Shown one piece after another: positions 1 through 6,611 of a DNA stretch of 15,102 nt (position 1 is its first letter; each line of letters begins with the position of its first letter). Both the position numbers and the translations under genes were made by a program. Origin of the DNA: CAZQKL01 sp964593895 [NCBI: uncultured bacterium] (lineage in GTDB: Bacteria > DYJV01); assembly GCA_964593895.1 (NCBI GenBank), contig CAZQKL010000046.1, positions 1-15,102 of the forward strand, written 5' to 3'. The notes below the pieces were generated by a model. It saw only the letters and a program-made list of their open reading frames with translations, did no database searches and was not told where the DNA came from.

Positions 1-729
1 TTCATTTAAAAATTTTAATAGCTTACTTTTATAATCTGGGTGAAAATCAGAAATTTCTGTAAAATTTTCTAAAATTTCAATATTTTCATCTTCTTTTTTT
101 AAATGTTCAAGAATGAAAGGATAAATTTTTTTAGAGATTTTAACTGGTTTAAATTCTATTTCAAAGTTTATAAGTTTTTTATAAAAATCCCACGATTTTT
201 CAATCCCCTTATTTTCAGCGATAAATTTCAGCTCTTTTAACACAAATGGAGGAAGTCCTTCTAATTTAAAATTAGCATTTTTAAAATCTTCAAAATTTTT
301 AATAATTTCTGGTTCAGTAACAGAAAATTTGCCTTTTCCCTTCCCTTCTTTGAATGAAAAAATAATGTTGTAATCTTTATCACAAAGTATATAGTCTGAG
401 GATTTTCCTGTAAATTTTATAAGAAACTTAACATCATTAAAGTCAAACTCAAGAATTCTATAAAAAAATGGTAAGCAGATTTTCTTTATCCTTTTCCCCT
501 GTAAATATTTTCTTAAAATCATGCAGAAACTTGTTGGTTTTTCACCATGAGAAATTTTTTTATCTGTGAAAAAAATTACCTGTGATTGAGGAGAAATGTT
601 TATGTATAAATTTTTTTTGAAAACTTTAAATAACAGTTCATAATCTTTATGATAAATTTTTTTTACTAAAAGACCTTTAATTTTCTCATTAAGCTCATTT
701 TTTATTGCAAATAAGCTAAATATATCCAT
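1..729 (-). CDS. RqcH/FbpA-family (NFACT-N) protein, N-terminal part, cut by window edge
   Basis: The frame is open from the ATG at 729 to base 1 (243 codons, no stop), so the gene is truncated by the window edge. The start overlaps the end of ispG by 14 nt. The N-terminus (MDIFSLFAIKNELNEKIKG) and the block FCMILRKYLQGKRI at about residues 68-81, followed by a beta-rich stretch with KFTGKSSDYILCDKD at 105-119, match the NFACT-N domain. In bacteria this family binds the 50S subunit and tRNA during ribosome-associated quality control, adding C-terminal alanine tails to stalled chains. It was formerly annotated as a fibronectin-binding protein. Odd point: where the family normally has Asp-Arg (LDRIV-type motif), this protein reads FYRILEF, keeping Arg91 but replacing the Asp with Tyr90. 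The coiled-coil and NFACT-R parts would lie outside the window. The family assignment is from motif recognition; activity is unproven. Confidence 0.85.
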   Translation of the reverse strand, partial: MDIFSLFAIKNELNEKIKGLLVKKIYHKDYELLFKVFKKNLYINISPQSQVIFFTDKKISHGEKPTSFCMILRKYLQGKRIKKICLPFFYRILEFDFNDVKFLIKFTGKSSDYILCDKDYNIIFSFKEGKGKGKFSVTEPEIIKNFEDFKNANFKLEGLPPFVLKELKFIAENKGIEKSWDFYKKLINFEIEFKPVKISKKIYPFILEHLKKEDENIEILENFTEISDFHPDYKSKLLKFLNE

Positions 730-1777
730 TAGTTTTAAGAAAGTTCATAAATTCAGAAATCAATAAATCTTTAGGAACTTTTTTTACAACTTTTCCCTTT
801 TCAAAAATAACTCCAATATTTTTCCCACCAGCAACACCAACATCTGCCTCTTTTGCCTCCCCTGGCCCATTTACAACACATCCCATTACAGCAATTTTCA
901 AATATTTTTCTACAAATTTCAATTCATTTTCAATCTTTTCTGCAAGAGTAACAACATCAATTTCAGTTCTTGCACATGTTGGACAAGAGATTATTTCAAT
1001 TCCTCTTTTTCTTAACCCAAGAGATGATAAAATTTTGTAAGCAACATAAACTTCTTCCACAGGGTCTCCTGTCAAAGATACCCTTATTGTATCACCAATA
1101 CCCATATAGAGCAAAATCCCTATCCCCACTGATGATTTTATTGTTCCACTCTTTATGGTTCCAGCTTCAGTAATTCCAACATGAAGAGGATAATCAAAAA
1201 TTTCTGAAATCTTTTTATAGCATTCAATTGTTGTTAAAACATCTGAAGATTTAACTGAAATTTTTAAATTATAAAATTTCTGTTTTTCAACTATTTTCAC
1301 ATTTTCAATACAACTTTCAATAATTGCAGAAACAGTTGGTCCACCATGTTTTTTTAGTATATCTTTTCTAATTGAACCTGAATTTACTCCAACTCTTATT
1401 GCGCAATCATTGATTTTTGCACAGTCAACTATTTTTTTAATTCTACTTTCATTTCCAATATTACCAGGGTTAATTCTTATACATTTTGCACCATTTTCAA
1501 TAGATTTTATTGCAAGTTTGTAATTGAAATGAATATCAGCAATTATTGGAACTTTTACAGAATTCACAATTTTTTTTAAACTTTCAGCACTTTCAAAATC
1601 TGGAACTGATACTCTTACAAGTTCACAACCTGCTGAAATTAATCTATTAATCTGGCTAATAGTAGCATCAACATCTTTTGTTTTTGTATTTGTCATTGAT
1701 TGAACAATAACTGGATTATCTCCCCCTATTTTAACATTACCGACTGAAATTACCCTTGTTCTTTTTCTTTTTATCAT
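716..1777 (-). CDS. ispG: 4-hydroxy-3-methylbut-2-en-1-yl diphosphate synthase (IspG/GcpE)
   Basis: This 353-residue enzyme matches the short two-domain bacterial IspG form. It reductively opens methylerythritol cyclodiphosphate to HMBPP in the MEP isoprenoid pathway in the cytoplasm. The N-terminal TIM-barrel domain is clear (VIVQSMTNTKTKDV at 23-36, VRVSVPD at 54-60, ADIHFNYKLA at 80-89, RINPGNIG at 101-108). The [4Fe-4S] ligands of the C-terminal domain are all present: Cys265 and Cys268 in SCPTCAR, Cys300 in MGCVVNGPGEA, and Glu307, corresponding to E. coli C270/C273/C305/E312. The ATG directly follows the motB TAA (TAAATG), so translation is probably coupled to motB. It is therefore transcribed with the flagellar stator genes, which is unusual for a housekeeping isoprenoid gene but common in tightly packed genomes. 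Confidence 0.97.
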   Translation of the reverse strand: MIKRKRTRVISVGNVKIGGDNPVIVQSMTNTKTKDVDATISQINRLISAGCELVRVSVPDFESAESLKKIVNSVKVPIIADIHFNYKLAIKSIENGAKCIRINPGNIGNESRIKKIVDCAKINDCAIRVGVNSGSIRKDILKKHGGPTVSAIIESCIENVKIVEKQKFYNLKISVKSSDVLTTIECYKKISEIFDYPLHVGITEAGTIKSGTIKSSVGIGILLYMGIGDTIRVSLTGDPVEEVYVAYKILSSLGLRKRGIEIISCPTCARTEIDVVTLAEKIENELKFVEKYLKIAVMGCVVNGPGEAKEADVGVAGGKNIGVIFEKGKVVKKVPKDLLISEFMNFLKTNGYI

Positions 1778-2533
1778 TTAAGATTTTGTTGGTTTGTAAA
1801 ATAAAAATTCTACCCTTCTATTTTTTGCTCTATTTTCAGGAGTTGTGTTGGGAACAAGTGGACGGGTATCTCCATATCCAATTGCTTCAAGTCTTTTTGG
1901 ATTTATCTTATATTTGTTAATTAAAATTTTAATCACACTTATAGCTCTTGCAGCAGAAAGTTCCCAGTTTGAATCATACTTTGGAGATTTTATTGGAATA
2001 TTATCAGTATGTCCCATTACCTTTAAATTGTAATCAGGATGGTCTTTTAAAATTTTTGCAACTTTTTCAATTAATGGTAAAATCTTTTTATTTATTTCTG
2101 CTTTTCCAGGGGGGAAAGTAATATCACCTTTTAATCTTAATAAAACTCCATCTTTTCTAACTTCTATTTCAACATCTTTTGTTAATCCTTCCTCTTCAAC
2201 AGCCTGTTTGATTTTATCTCCAATTTCCATATTATCAAGCATTTTATTTTCTTCTTCTGAAAGTTGAATTGTTATTGGAGTTGGAGCTTTTGCTTCAAAT
2301 TCTCCTGGATATTGTGTTTGAAAACCAAAAGCTTTTTCCATTGAGCCCATCATCTGTTTAAATTTAATAATGTCCATTGTTGAGAATGAAAGAAGTAAGA
2401 CGAAAAAAGTTAAAAGAAGGGTACATAAATCTGAAAATGTTGCAAACCAGCCTGGTAATCCCTCTTCACACGGAGGGCATTCTTCCTCTGGTCATTCCAT
2501 TGCTTCAGCTTTTACATTTTCTTCTTCAGCCAT
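1778..2533 (-). CDS. motB: Flagellar stator protein MotB/PomB with in-frame UGA at codon 14 (candidate selenoprotein)
   Basis: The full frame is 251 codons from an ATG at 2533, three bases after the motA stop and preceded by GAGGAG nine bases upstream. Codon 14 is TGA (2492-2494). Numbering includes it. After a Glu-rich start comes C19-P-P-C22, then the typical stator segment GLPGWFATFSDLCTLLL and one membrane helix (about 30-50) with the ion-binding Asp35. It continues with SFSTMDIIKFKQMMGSM, very like Vibrio PomB. The periplasmic OmpA-like peptidoglycan-binding domain (about 130-245) has GHTDN (174-178), NWELSAARA (189-197) and NRRVEF (239-244). MotB with MotA forms the ion channel that drives the flagellum. 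No ATG, GTG or TTG occurs in frame between the TGA and Met53, beyond the helix, so initiation there would give a stator without its channel. A SECIS-like hairpin follows the TGA, so selenocysteine insertion is the preferred reading. Error, mutation or readthrough are alternatives. The MotB identity is firm; decoding of codon 14 is inferred. Confidence 0.88.
2447..2491 (-). promoter_or_regulatory. Bacterial SECIS-like stem-loop immediately 3' of the motB UGA
   Basis: Counting from the first base after UGA, hand folding gives an outer stem CCAG(1-4)/CUGG(42-45) and GG(6-7)/CC(37-38). The inner stem is AAU(11-13)/AUU(33-35), one bulged G at 14, then CCCUC(15-19)/GAGGG(28-32), closed by the 8-base loop CGUGUGAA (20-27). 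The apical loop starts 19 nt after UGA and has a G in its first two positions, as expected from the general bacterial SECIS model as I recall it. Counting the UGA as 1-3, the bulge falls at 17, the same place as the bulged U17 of the E. coli fdhF element, although the base is G here. About 26 of 45 bases are G or C, far above the surrounding genes, and the Cys-Pro-Pro-Cys codons TGC CCT CCG TGT help build the stem. No energy calculation was possible. Confidence 0.5.
2492..2494 (-). other. In-frame TGA, putative selenocysteine codon of motB
   Basis: Read on the minus strand, codons 12-15 of motB are ATG GAA TGA CCA. The frame on both sides is coding: the upstream start has a Shine-Dalgarno site, and the downstream frame gives the conserved PomB transmembrane segment. 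TGA ends two other genes here (stops at 5487-5489 and 12474-12476), and TGG encodes Trp in motB itself (GGC TGG TTT), so a genome-wide reassignment of TGA is unlikely. The next base is C, which is a relatively leaky context for UGA. Selenocysteine is inferred, not shown. Confidence 0.55.
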
Positions 2534-2536
2534 AAA

Positions 2537-3298
2537 TTATTGCTCCTCTGGTGGTTTTCTCATTGCTGGTGATAAGAATGCTTCTAATTTATTTCTAACA
2601 ATCATAGGATTATCACCTTCCATAATTGAGATAACTCCCTGTTTAATAATTTCCATAATCAAAGCTTCTTCCTGGGATTTCTGTTCCAATTTTGTTTTTA
2701 TTGGAACCCCAAATACATTTGCAATTACCGCACCATAAAATGTTGTTAACAATGCAACTGCCATGGATGGCCCTATTGCTGATGGGTCACTTAAATTTTT
2801 CAACATCTGAACAAGACCAATCAATGTTCCAATCATCCCAAATGCTGGTGCCATTGCCGCTAATGTTCCGAAAATTGTCTGCCCTGATTGATGTCTCTGC
2901 TTCATAAATTTTATTTCTGTGTCTAAAATATCTTTTACAAGATTTGGTGCTGTTCCATCGACAACAAGTCTAATACCTTTTGCTAAAAATGGGTTTTCTA
3001 TCTGTACATTTTCAAGTGCTAATATACTTTCCTTTCTTGCTTTAACTGCAAGTTCAACAATCTGGTCAATTAATTCCTGTGGATTTGGAGAAGCACCAAA
3101 CATTGTTTTCATGAATACTTTTATCGCTCCAATTACTGTGGGAAGCGGAAATGATATTAAAAGAGCTGCAACTGAACCTCCACCAACTAAGACAATGGAA
3201 GGAACATCTATAAATGCGCCAATACCTGTCCCCATGAAGATTGAGGCTAAAATCATACCAAGTGCAAGCACAAGACCAATAATCGTAGCTATATCCAT
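2537..3298 (-). CDS. motA: Flagellar stator protein MotA/PomA
   Basis: This 253-residue protein is the usual size for a PomA-type stator subunit. MotA and MotB form the inner-membrane ion channel, and MotA transmits torque to FliG on the rotor. Four membrane helices are visible at about 2-22, 33-50, 148-168 and 178-199. The diagnostic helix-3/4 region reads PAFGMIGTLIGLVQML (151-166) and GPSMAVALLTTFYGAVIAN (176-194), close to the sodium-type PomA family. The cytoplasmic loop keeps the charged residues Arg88, Lys89 and Glu96, which match PomA positions that contact FliG. The ATG at 3298 is 17 bases after the fapA-like gene, with a weak AGGGG-type ribosome site. The motB start follows three bases after its stop, so the two subunits are translationally linked. 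Ion choice (sodium or proton) cannot be settled from sequence alone, although PomA/PomB likeness favours sodium. Confidence 0.96.
   Translation of the reverse strand: MDIATIIGLVLALGMILASIFMGTGIGAFIDVPSIVLVGGGSVAALLISFPLPTVIGAIKVFMKTMFGASPNPQELIDQIVELAVKARKESILALENVQIENPFLAKGIRLVVDGTAPNLVKDILDTEIKFMKQRHQSGQTIFGTLAAMAPAFGMIGTLIGLVQMLKNLSDPSAIGPSMAVALLTTFYGAVIANVFGVPIKTKLEQKSQEEALIMEIIKQGVISIMEGDNPMIVRNKLEAFLSPAMRKPPEEQ
2543..2548 (-). promoter_or_regulatory. Shine-Dalgarno site of motB
   Basis: GAGGAG lies inside the last codons of motA, nine bases before the ATG at 2533. It decides the start: translation is set to begin upstream of the in-frame TGA and of the membrane helix, rather than at the Met codon at 2377. 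Confidence 0.7.
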
Positions 3299-3315
3299 TT
3301 TTCAACTACCCCTTT

Positions 3316-4506
3316 TTATTCAAATTCTCTGTATTTTACCTCTTTGTTTTCATCTAAATAAAAGCAGTTTCTTCCTTCAATTGTTTCATAAATTCTATGA
3401 TGATTTAAACCTAACCTCAACTCAACTCCAGGATAAACTTTTTCAAAAATATAAATTTTAGCTTCATCAAGATTTAATTTTTCATTTTCTTCAGAAATTT
3501 CCTCTTTCAGTTTTCTTATAATTTTATCTAATCTTTTCAATCTTTTCTGAAATTTCTCTTTCTTTGCTTTAATATCTTCAATTTCCTTTTCAAGCTCTAT
3601 TTTTTCATCGGAATTTTTCGCATTTTCTAAAACTTCATTTAGATATTTTAAGCTTTTTTCAACCTCTTCAAGTAATTTTTCTCTTTTTTCCTTTCTTGCA
3701 AGAAATTCTTTTAATCTCAAATACTTAAATGGGTTAATACCAACTTTTAGAATTGTTCTTGTTCCCCATTTTGAGCCAACAACTCTAACTAAAATATTTT
3801 TTTTGGCAATTATTTCTCCTCCAACAATGTAGCCTGGATTTTCTGAAACAACAATATTTTCATTTGAATAAATATCTGTATGCATTGATGATTTTTTTAT
3901 GTAAACAGAGCCATTGCACTCAACATGGGAATTTTCAATAAAATTCAATGTTATTGTTTTTTCAGCTCTTAATATACATTCATAACTTCCCTGTAATCCA
4001 ACAACTCCACCTTTAACAACAATCTTTTCTCCAGCAATTACCTTTGAATTATCAACATTTCCACCAACAAAGACATTTCTTGCTTTAACTTCAAACCCAG
4101 GTTTTATATCACCTTTTATAACTACATCTCCCACAAAATGGACATTGCCAGTAGAAAAATCAACATTCTCAACAGTAATCTTTTCCTTTATGTAAAATTT
4201 CCCATTTTCTTTGTAAAAATTACCTGAAATTTTTGCATAAATTTTTGATGGGTCTTTATCATCAATGTAGAAATGTTCTTCAGAAAAGAGACTTCCTGCA
4301 TCCTCAATATTTCCAATTTCCTGATAATATTTCTCAATATCTTTATCTGTCAGATTTTCCTCAGGAACTACCTCAGCAACAAGCTGGTCTTTAATAACAT
4401 TTATAATTGAAGAAATCTTTCTAAAATCAACTTTTTCTTTTTCAGATACTTCTTTTTTATGCTCAATATCAATGTAAAATTTTAAATAATATTTTTTTTC
4501 AGGCAT
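3316..4506 (-). CDS. FapA-like DUF342 protein (flagellar assembly protein A family)
   Basis: This is a 396-residue protein if started at the ATG at 4506, one base after the preceding TAA. A TTG three codons upstream (4515) is the alternative, and neither has a clear ribosome site. The middle (about residues 105-255) is a glycine-rich, repetitive beta structure with hydrophobic pairs (VHFVGDVVIKGDIKPGFEV, NVFVGGNVDNSKVIAGEKI), typical of the DUF342 right-handed beta-helix. A long charged coiled coil follows at about 262-345, then a conserved tail around VYPGVELRLGLNHHRIY (about 357-373). The family is called FapA in Firmicutes and Vibrio, where related proteins affect flagellar assembly or polar flagellation. 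The molecular role is not well settled. Its place between a STAS regulator and motAB fits a motility role. No signal peptide or membrane segment is seen, so it is probably cytoplasmic. Confidence 0.88.
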   Translation of the reverse strand: MPEKKYYLKFYIDIEHKKEVSEKEKVDFRKISSIINVIKDQLVAEVVPEENLTDKDIEKYYQEIGNIEDAGSLFSEEHFYIDDKDPSKIYAKISGNFYKENGKFYIKEKITVENVDFSTGNVHFVGDVVIKGDIKPGFEVKARNVFVGGNVDNSKVIAGEKIVVKGGVVGLQGSYECILRAEKTITLNFIENSHVECNGSVYIKKSSMHTDIYSNENIVVSENPGYIVGGEIIAKKNILVRVVGSKWGTRTILKVGINPFKYLRLKEFLARKEKREKLLEEVEKSLKYLNEVLENAKNSDEKIELEKEIEDIKAKKEKFQKRLKRLDKIIRKLKEEISEENEKLNLDEAKIYIFEKVYPGVELRLGLNHHRIYETIEGRNCFYLDENKEVKYREFE

Positions 4507-4507
4507 T

Positions 4508-4855
4508 TTAATCAAAAGATTCTAATGCTTCATCCACTGAATCATAAATTTCAAAAATTGAGTATAACTGAATTTGCTTTAAAATTTCCCTTACATATTT
4601 TCCTAAATTGGTTAATTTTAATCTACCTTCAGGATACTTATTTAAACTTTTCAAAAATTCAACAAGAAGCCCTATTCCAGAACTATCAATAAAATTAACT
4701 CCAGACATATCAAGAATAATTTTATAAATCTTTTCATTAATCAAATTATGAACTTCCTGACGAAGTTTATCTATCTCTGAAACAACAAGGTCTCCCTCAA
4801 GTTCAACTACAGCAATATCATCATCTTCTTTATTTACCATTACTGATAAACCCAT
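4508..4855 (-). CDS. STAS-domain anti-sigma-factor antagonist (SpoIIAA/RsbV-like)
   Basis: A single-domain STAS protein of 115 residues, the normal length of SpoIIAA/RsbV antagonists. Its signature LDMSGVNFIDSSGIGLLVEF (48-67) contains the DSSG motif, whose first Ser (Ser58) is the usual phosphorylation site for a partner-switching kinase. When dephosphorylated, such proteins bind an anti-sigma or other HATPase partner and release the target. No kinase or phosphatase partner is in this window, so the target is unknown. The start MGLSV at 4855 is set by AGGAGG eight bases upstream, in preference to the Met five codons later. The stop is one base from the FapA-like ATG. That position, with motAB following, suggests partner-switching control of motility or surface functions. 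This last point is inference. Confidence 0.92.
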   Translation of the reverse strand: MGLSVMVNKEDDDIAVVELEGDLVVSEIDKLRQEVHNLINEKIYKIILDMSGVNFIDSSGIGLLVEFLKSLNKYPEGRLKLTNLGKYVREILKQIQLYSIFEIYDSVDEALESFD

Positions 4856-4863
4856 ATCTATCT

Positions 4864-4869
4864 CCTCCT
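4864..4869 (-). promoter_or_regulatory. Shine-Dalgarno site of the STAS gene
   Basis: A perfect AGGAGG sits eight bases before the ATG at 4855, just beyond the endonuclease III stop. It is one of the strongest ribosome sites in the window and selects the MGLSV start over the internal Met at 4840. Confidence 0.75.
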
Positions 4870-4870
4870 T

Positions 4871-5497
4871 TTATGTTTTTTCAATTTTGTATTCTTCACA
4901 CTCATCTTTTAAAAAACAATCTTTGCATTTTGGATTTTTCGCCTTACAAATATATCTTCCATGAAGTATTAATGAAAGAGAAAATTTTGTCCAGTAATCT
5001 TCAGGAATTTTTTTCTGTAAATCAAATTCTATTTTTTCTGGACTGGTCTCTTTGGTTAATCCCAATCTTTTTGAAACTCTTTTTACATGAGTATCAACAA
5101 TAATTGCAGGTTTTCCAAACCCTACTCCAATAATTACATTCGCTGTTTTCCTTCCAATACCAGGAAGCTTTGTTAAACTTTCAATATCTTCTGGGATATT
5201 TCCATTATATTTTTCTTTTAAAATCTTGCAACATTCTATTATATTTTTTGCTTTGTTTTTATAAAAATTAATATTTTTTATTTTTTCTTCAAGAGATTCA
5301 ATTCCTAATTTTAAATAGTCATCAACTGTTTTTAATTCTTTAAAAAGTGTATTTGTAACTTCATTTACCTTTGTATCTCTTGCTTGAGCTGAAAGAATGG
5401 TTGCAATTAAGAGTTCAAAAGGATTTGAAAAATTTAGCTCAATTTTAGGATTTTTATAATTTTCTTTCAATAATTTTATTATCTTTTCAATATCCAT
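4871..5497 (-). CDS. nth: Endonuclease III (DNA glycosylase/AP lyase)
   Basis: Taken from the ATG at 5497 this is 208 residues, the standard Nth length. An ATG at 5593 would add 32 residues (MKKTIKGIIFLMY...) that do not belong to the family and would overlap the upstream gene far more, so the internal start is preferred. Nth removes oxidised pyrimidines and nicks the abasic site in base-excision repair. It has the helix-hairpin-helix LPGIGRKTANVI (111-122) with catalytic Lys117, the catalytic Asp135 in IIVDTHVKR, and the [4Fe-4S] cluster ligands Cys184-x6-Cys191-x2-Cys194-x5-Cys200, spaced as in E. coli. The start overlaps the end of the preceding small gene by 11 nt. A repair enzyme inside a motility block is a product of gene packing and gives no hint of special function. 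Confidence 0.95.
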   Translation of the reverse strand: MDIEKIIKLLKENYKNPKIELNFSNPFELLIATILSAQARDTKVNEVTNTLFKELKTVDDYLKLGIESLEEKIKNINFYKNKAKNIIECCKILKEKYNGNIPEDIESLTKLPGIGRKTANVIIGVGFGKPAIIVDTHVKRVSKRLGLTKETSPEKIEFDLQKKIPEDYWTKFSLSLILHGRYICKAKNPKCKDCFLKDECEEYKIEKT

Positions 5498-5942
5498 TAA
5501 AAAATTCCAAAATTTTTTTAAAAAAAGAAAATCTTTTTCTTTTTTCAGGATAGCATACATTAAAAATATAATACCTTTTATGGTTTTTTTCAAGAATTTT
5601 ATATTTCAAATCAATTATAACAATTTTTTTCACAAAAATTTCATCACTGATTTCCTGATTTTTCAAAGTTGAAATGTTTTTTATATTAACCCTGCTATTT
5701 TCAAGATAATTTATTATATCAAAAATAGAATATTTTAGCGGAACTTGAACTTTTTCGCATTTTAAATTTTTTAAAAAAAATGGGGAATTAATAATTGTTG
5801 CCTGTTTATACAATCTTTTTATCTGATAATTATTGACGTTAGAATATTCAATAATTAAAACTTTTTTGGCAAAAATATTTTGACTTAAAATAAGAAGAAT
5901 AAAAATTATTCCCAAAATTTTACTCATTTTTTGCAATCTCAT
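5487..5942 (-). CDS. Small exported protein of unknown function
   Basis: I do not recognise this protein. The frame gives 151 residues from the ATG at 5942. An internal ATG at 5927 (MSKILGIIFILLILSQNIFA) gives a tidier signal peptide and reduces the overlap with the upstream M23 gene from 23 to 8 bases (ATGAGTAA), so it may be the true start. The N-terminus has a clear hydrophobic export signal with likely cleavage after NIFA. The mature part is about 125 residues, basic, with alternating strands and helices and two Cys (62 and 130). It lies between the flgH/M23 pair and nth and ends in TGA. Because it is cotranscribed with flgH and a peptidoglycan hydrolase, it could be a periplasmic helper for flagellar ring assembly (the place FlgA or FlgI might hold in other genomes), but no sequence motif supports that. 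Confidence 0.7.
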   Translation of the reverse strand: MRLQKMSKILGIIFILLILSQNIFAKKVLIIEYSNVNNYQIKRLYKQATIINSPFFLKNLKCEKVQVPLKYSIFDIINYLENSRVNIKNISTLKNQEISDEIFVKKIVIIDLKYKILEKNHKRYYIFNVCYPEKRKRFSFFKKILEFFNGY

Positions 5943-6606
5943 AAAATTTTAAAAATTTCATTGGATTAATATTTCTATTATTAACTAAAACTTCAAAATG
6001 AAGATGATTTGAAGTGCTTAATCCAGTTGAGCCTACAAGAGAAATAATATCACCCTTTTTTATATGTTCACCTTTTTTAACAATAATTTTTGAATTATGT
6101 GCATATTTTGTAACTATATTTCCATTTTTAATTATTACAATTTTACCATATCCTTTCATTTCACCTGCAAAAATAACAATTCCATCTATTACAGATTTCA
6201 CAGGAGTTCCTTCTGGAGCGGAAATATCAATTCCTTTATGAAACTCAATTTTTTTTGTGATTGGATTTAATCTTGGACCATAACCTGAAGTGATAATTCC
6301 ATTTACAGGAAGTTTACTAAAATTATTTTTCACATTAAGAGAAATTTTTAATTTTTCTCCTGGATAAATCAAATCTGGATTTTTAATTGAATTATCATTA
6401 GCAATTTTTTCAATGTATTTAGAAAGTTCATTCTTTGTAACAGTAATACCATATTTTGTTAGAGTTTTTTCAATTATTTTAGTTAATGTATCACCTTTTT
6501 TAACTGTATATGCCTCAAAAATTTCTTTAAAATCGTTTTTTTTCTCTTTTTTCTTTAATTCAAAAAACCCTTCTGGCTTTAAACAATAATCTTCTATAAT
6601 AATCAT
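5920..6606 (-). CDS. LysM domain plus M23 metallopeptidase (peptidoglycan endopeptidase-like)
   Basis: A 228-residue protein with an N-terminal LysM domain (about 33-90; YTVKKGDTLTKII and NPDLIYPGEKLKI) and a C-terminal M23/LytM domain (about 100-218). The zinc ligands are present: His123 and Asp127 in HKGIDIS, and His203 in HLHFE. The further catalytic histidines are His170 in KYAHN and His201. Such enzymes cut peptide cross-links in peptidoglycan. No signal peptide or membrane segment is visible at the N-terminus (MIIIEDYCLKPEGFF), which is odd for a wall enzyme. FlgJ-type enzymes, which open the wall for the flagellar rod, also lack Sec signals and leave through the flagellar export apparatus. 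Because this gene starts five bases after flgH, at the place of flgJ-like functions, a rod-associated hydrolase is a fair inference. AGGA lies close before the ATG. Confidence 0.9.
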   Translation of the reverse strand: MIIIEDYCLKPEGFFELKKKEKKNDFKEIFEAYTVKKGDTLTKIIEKTLTKYGITVTKNELSKYIEKIANDNSIKNPDLIYPGEKLKISLNVKNNFSKLPVNGIITSGYGPRLNPITKKIEFHKGIDISAPEGTPVKSVIDGIVIFAGEMKGYGKIVIIKNGNIVTKYAHNSKIIVKKGEHIKKGDIISLVGSTGLSTSNHLHFEVLVNNRNINPMKFLKFYEIAKNE

Positions 6607-6611
6607 TTTTC

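Noticed and set aside
1778-2377. A separate MotB-like gene starting at Met53 (2377)
   Set aside because: It would lack the channel helix and ion-binding Asp. The same frame continues upstream through the helix to an SD-preceded ATG, with only one TGA in between.
2492-2494. Alternative genetic code with TGA as Trp or Gly
   Set aside because: Two genes end in TGA at sensible places (5487-5489 and 12474-12476, the latter in an ATGA overlap), Trp is encoded by TGG in motB and elsewhere, and only one in-frame TGA was found.
2370-2738. Plus-strand open frame of 122 residues across the motA/motB junction
   Set aside because: It is antisense to two conserved genes, low in complexity (Ser-rich) and has no recognisable domain, so it is a shadow frame.
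2919-3461. Plus-strand open frame of 180 residues
   Set aside because: It is antisense to motA and the FapA-like gene and has no family features.
5498-5593. N-terminal extension of endonuclease III by 32 residues
   Set aside because: The extra residues are not part of the Nth family and would lie wholly inside the upstream gene. The ATG at 5497 gives the standard 208-residue length.
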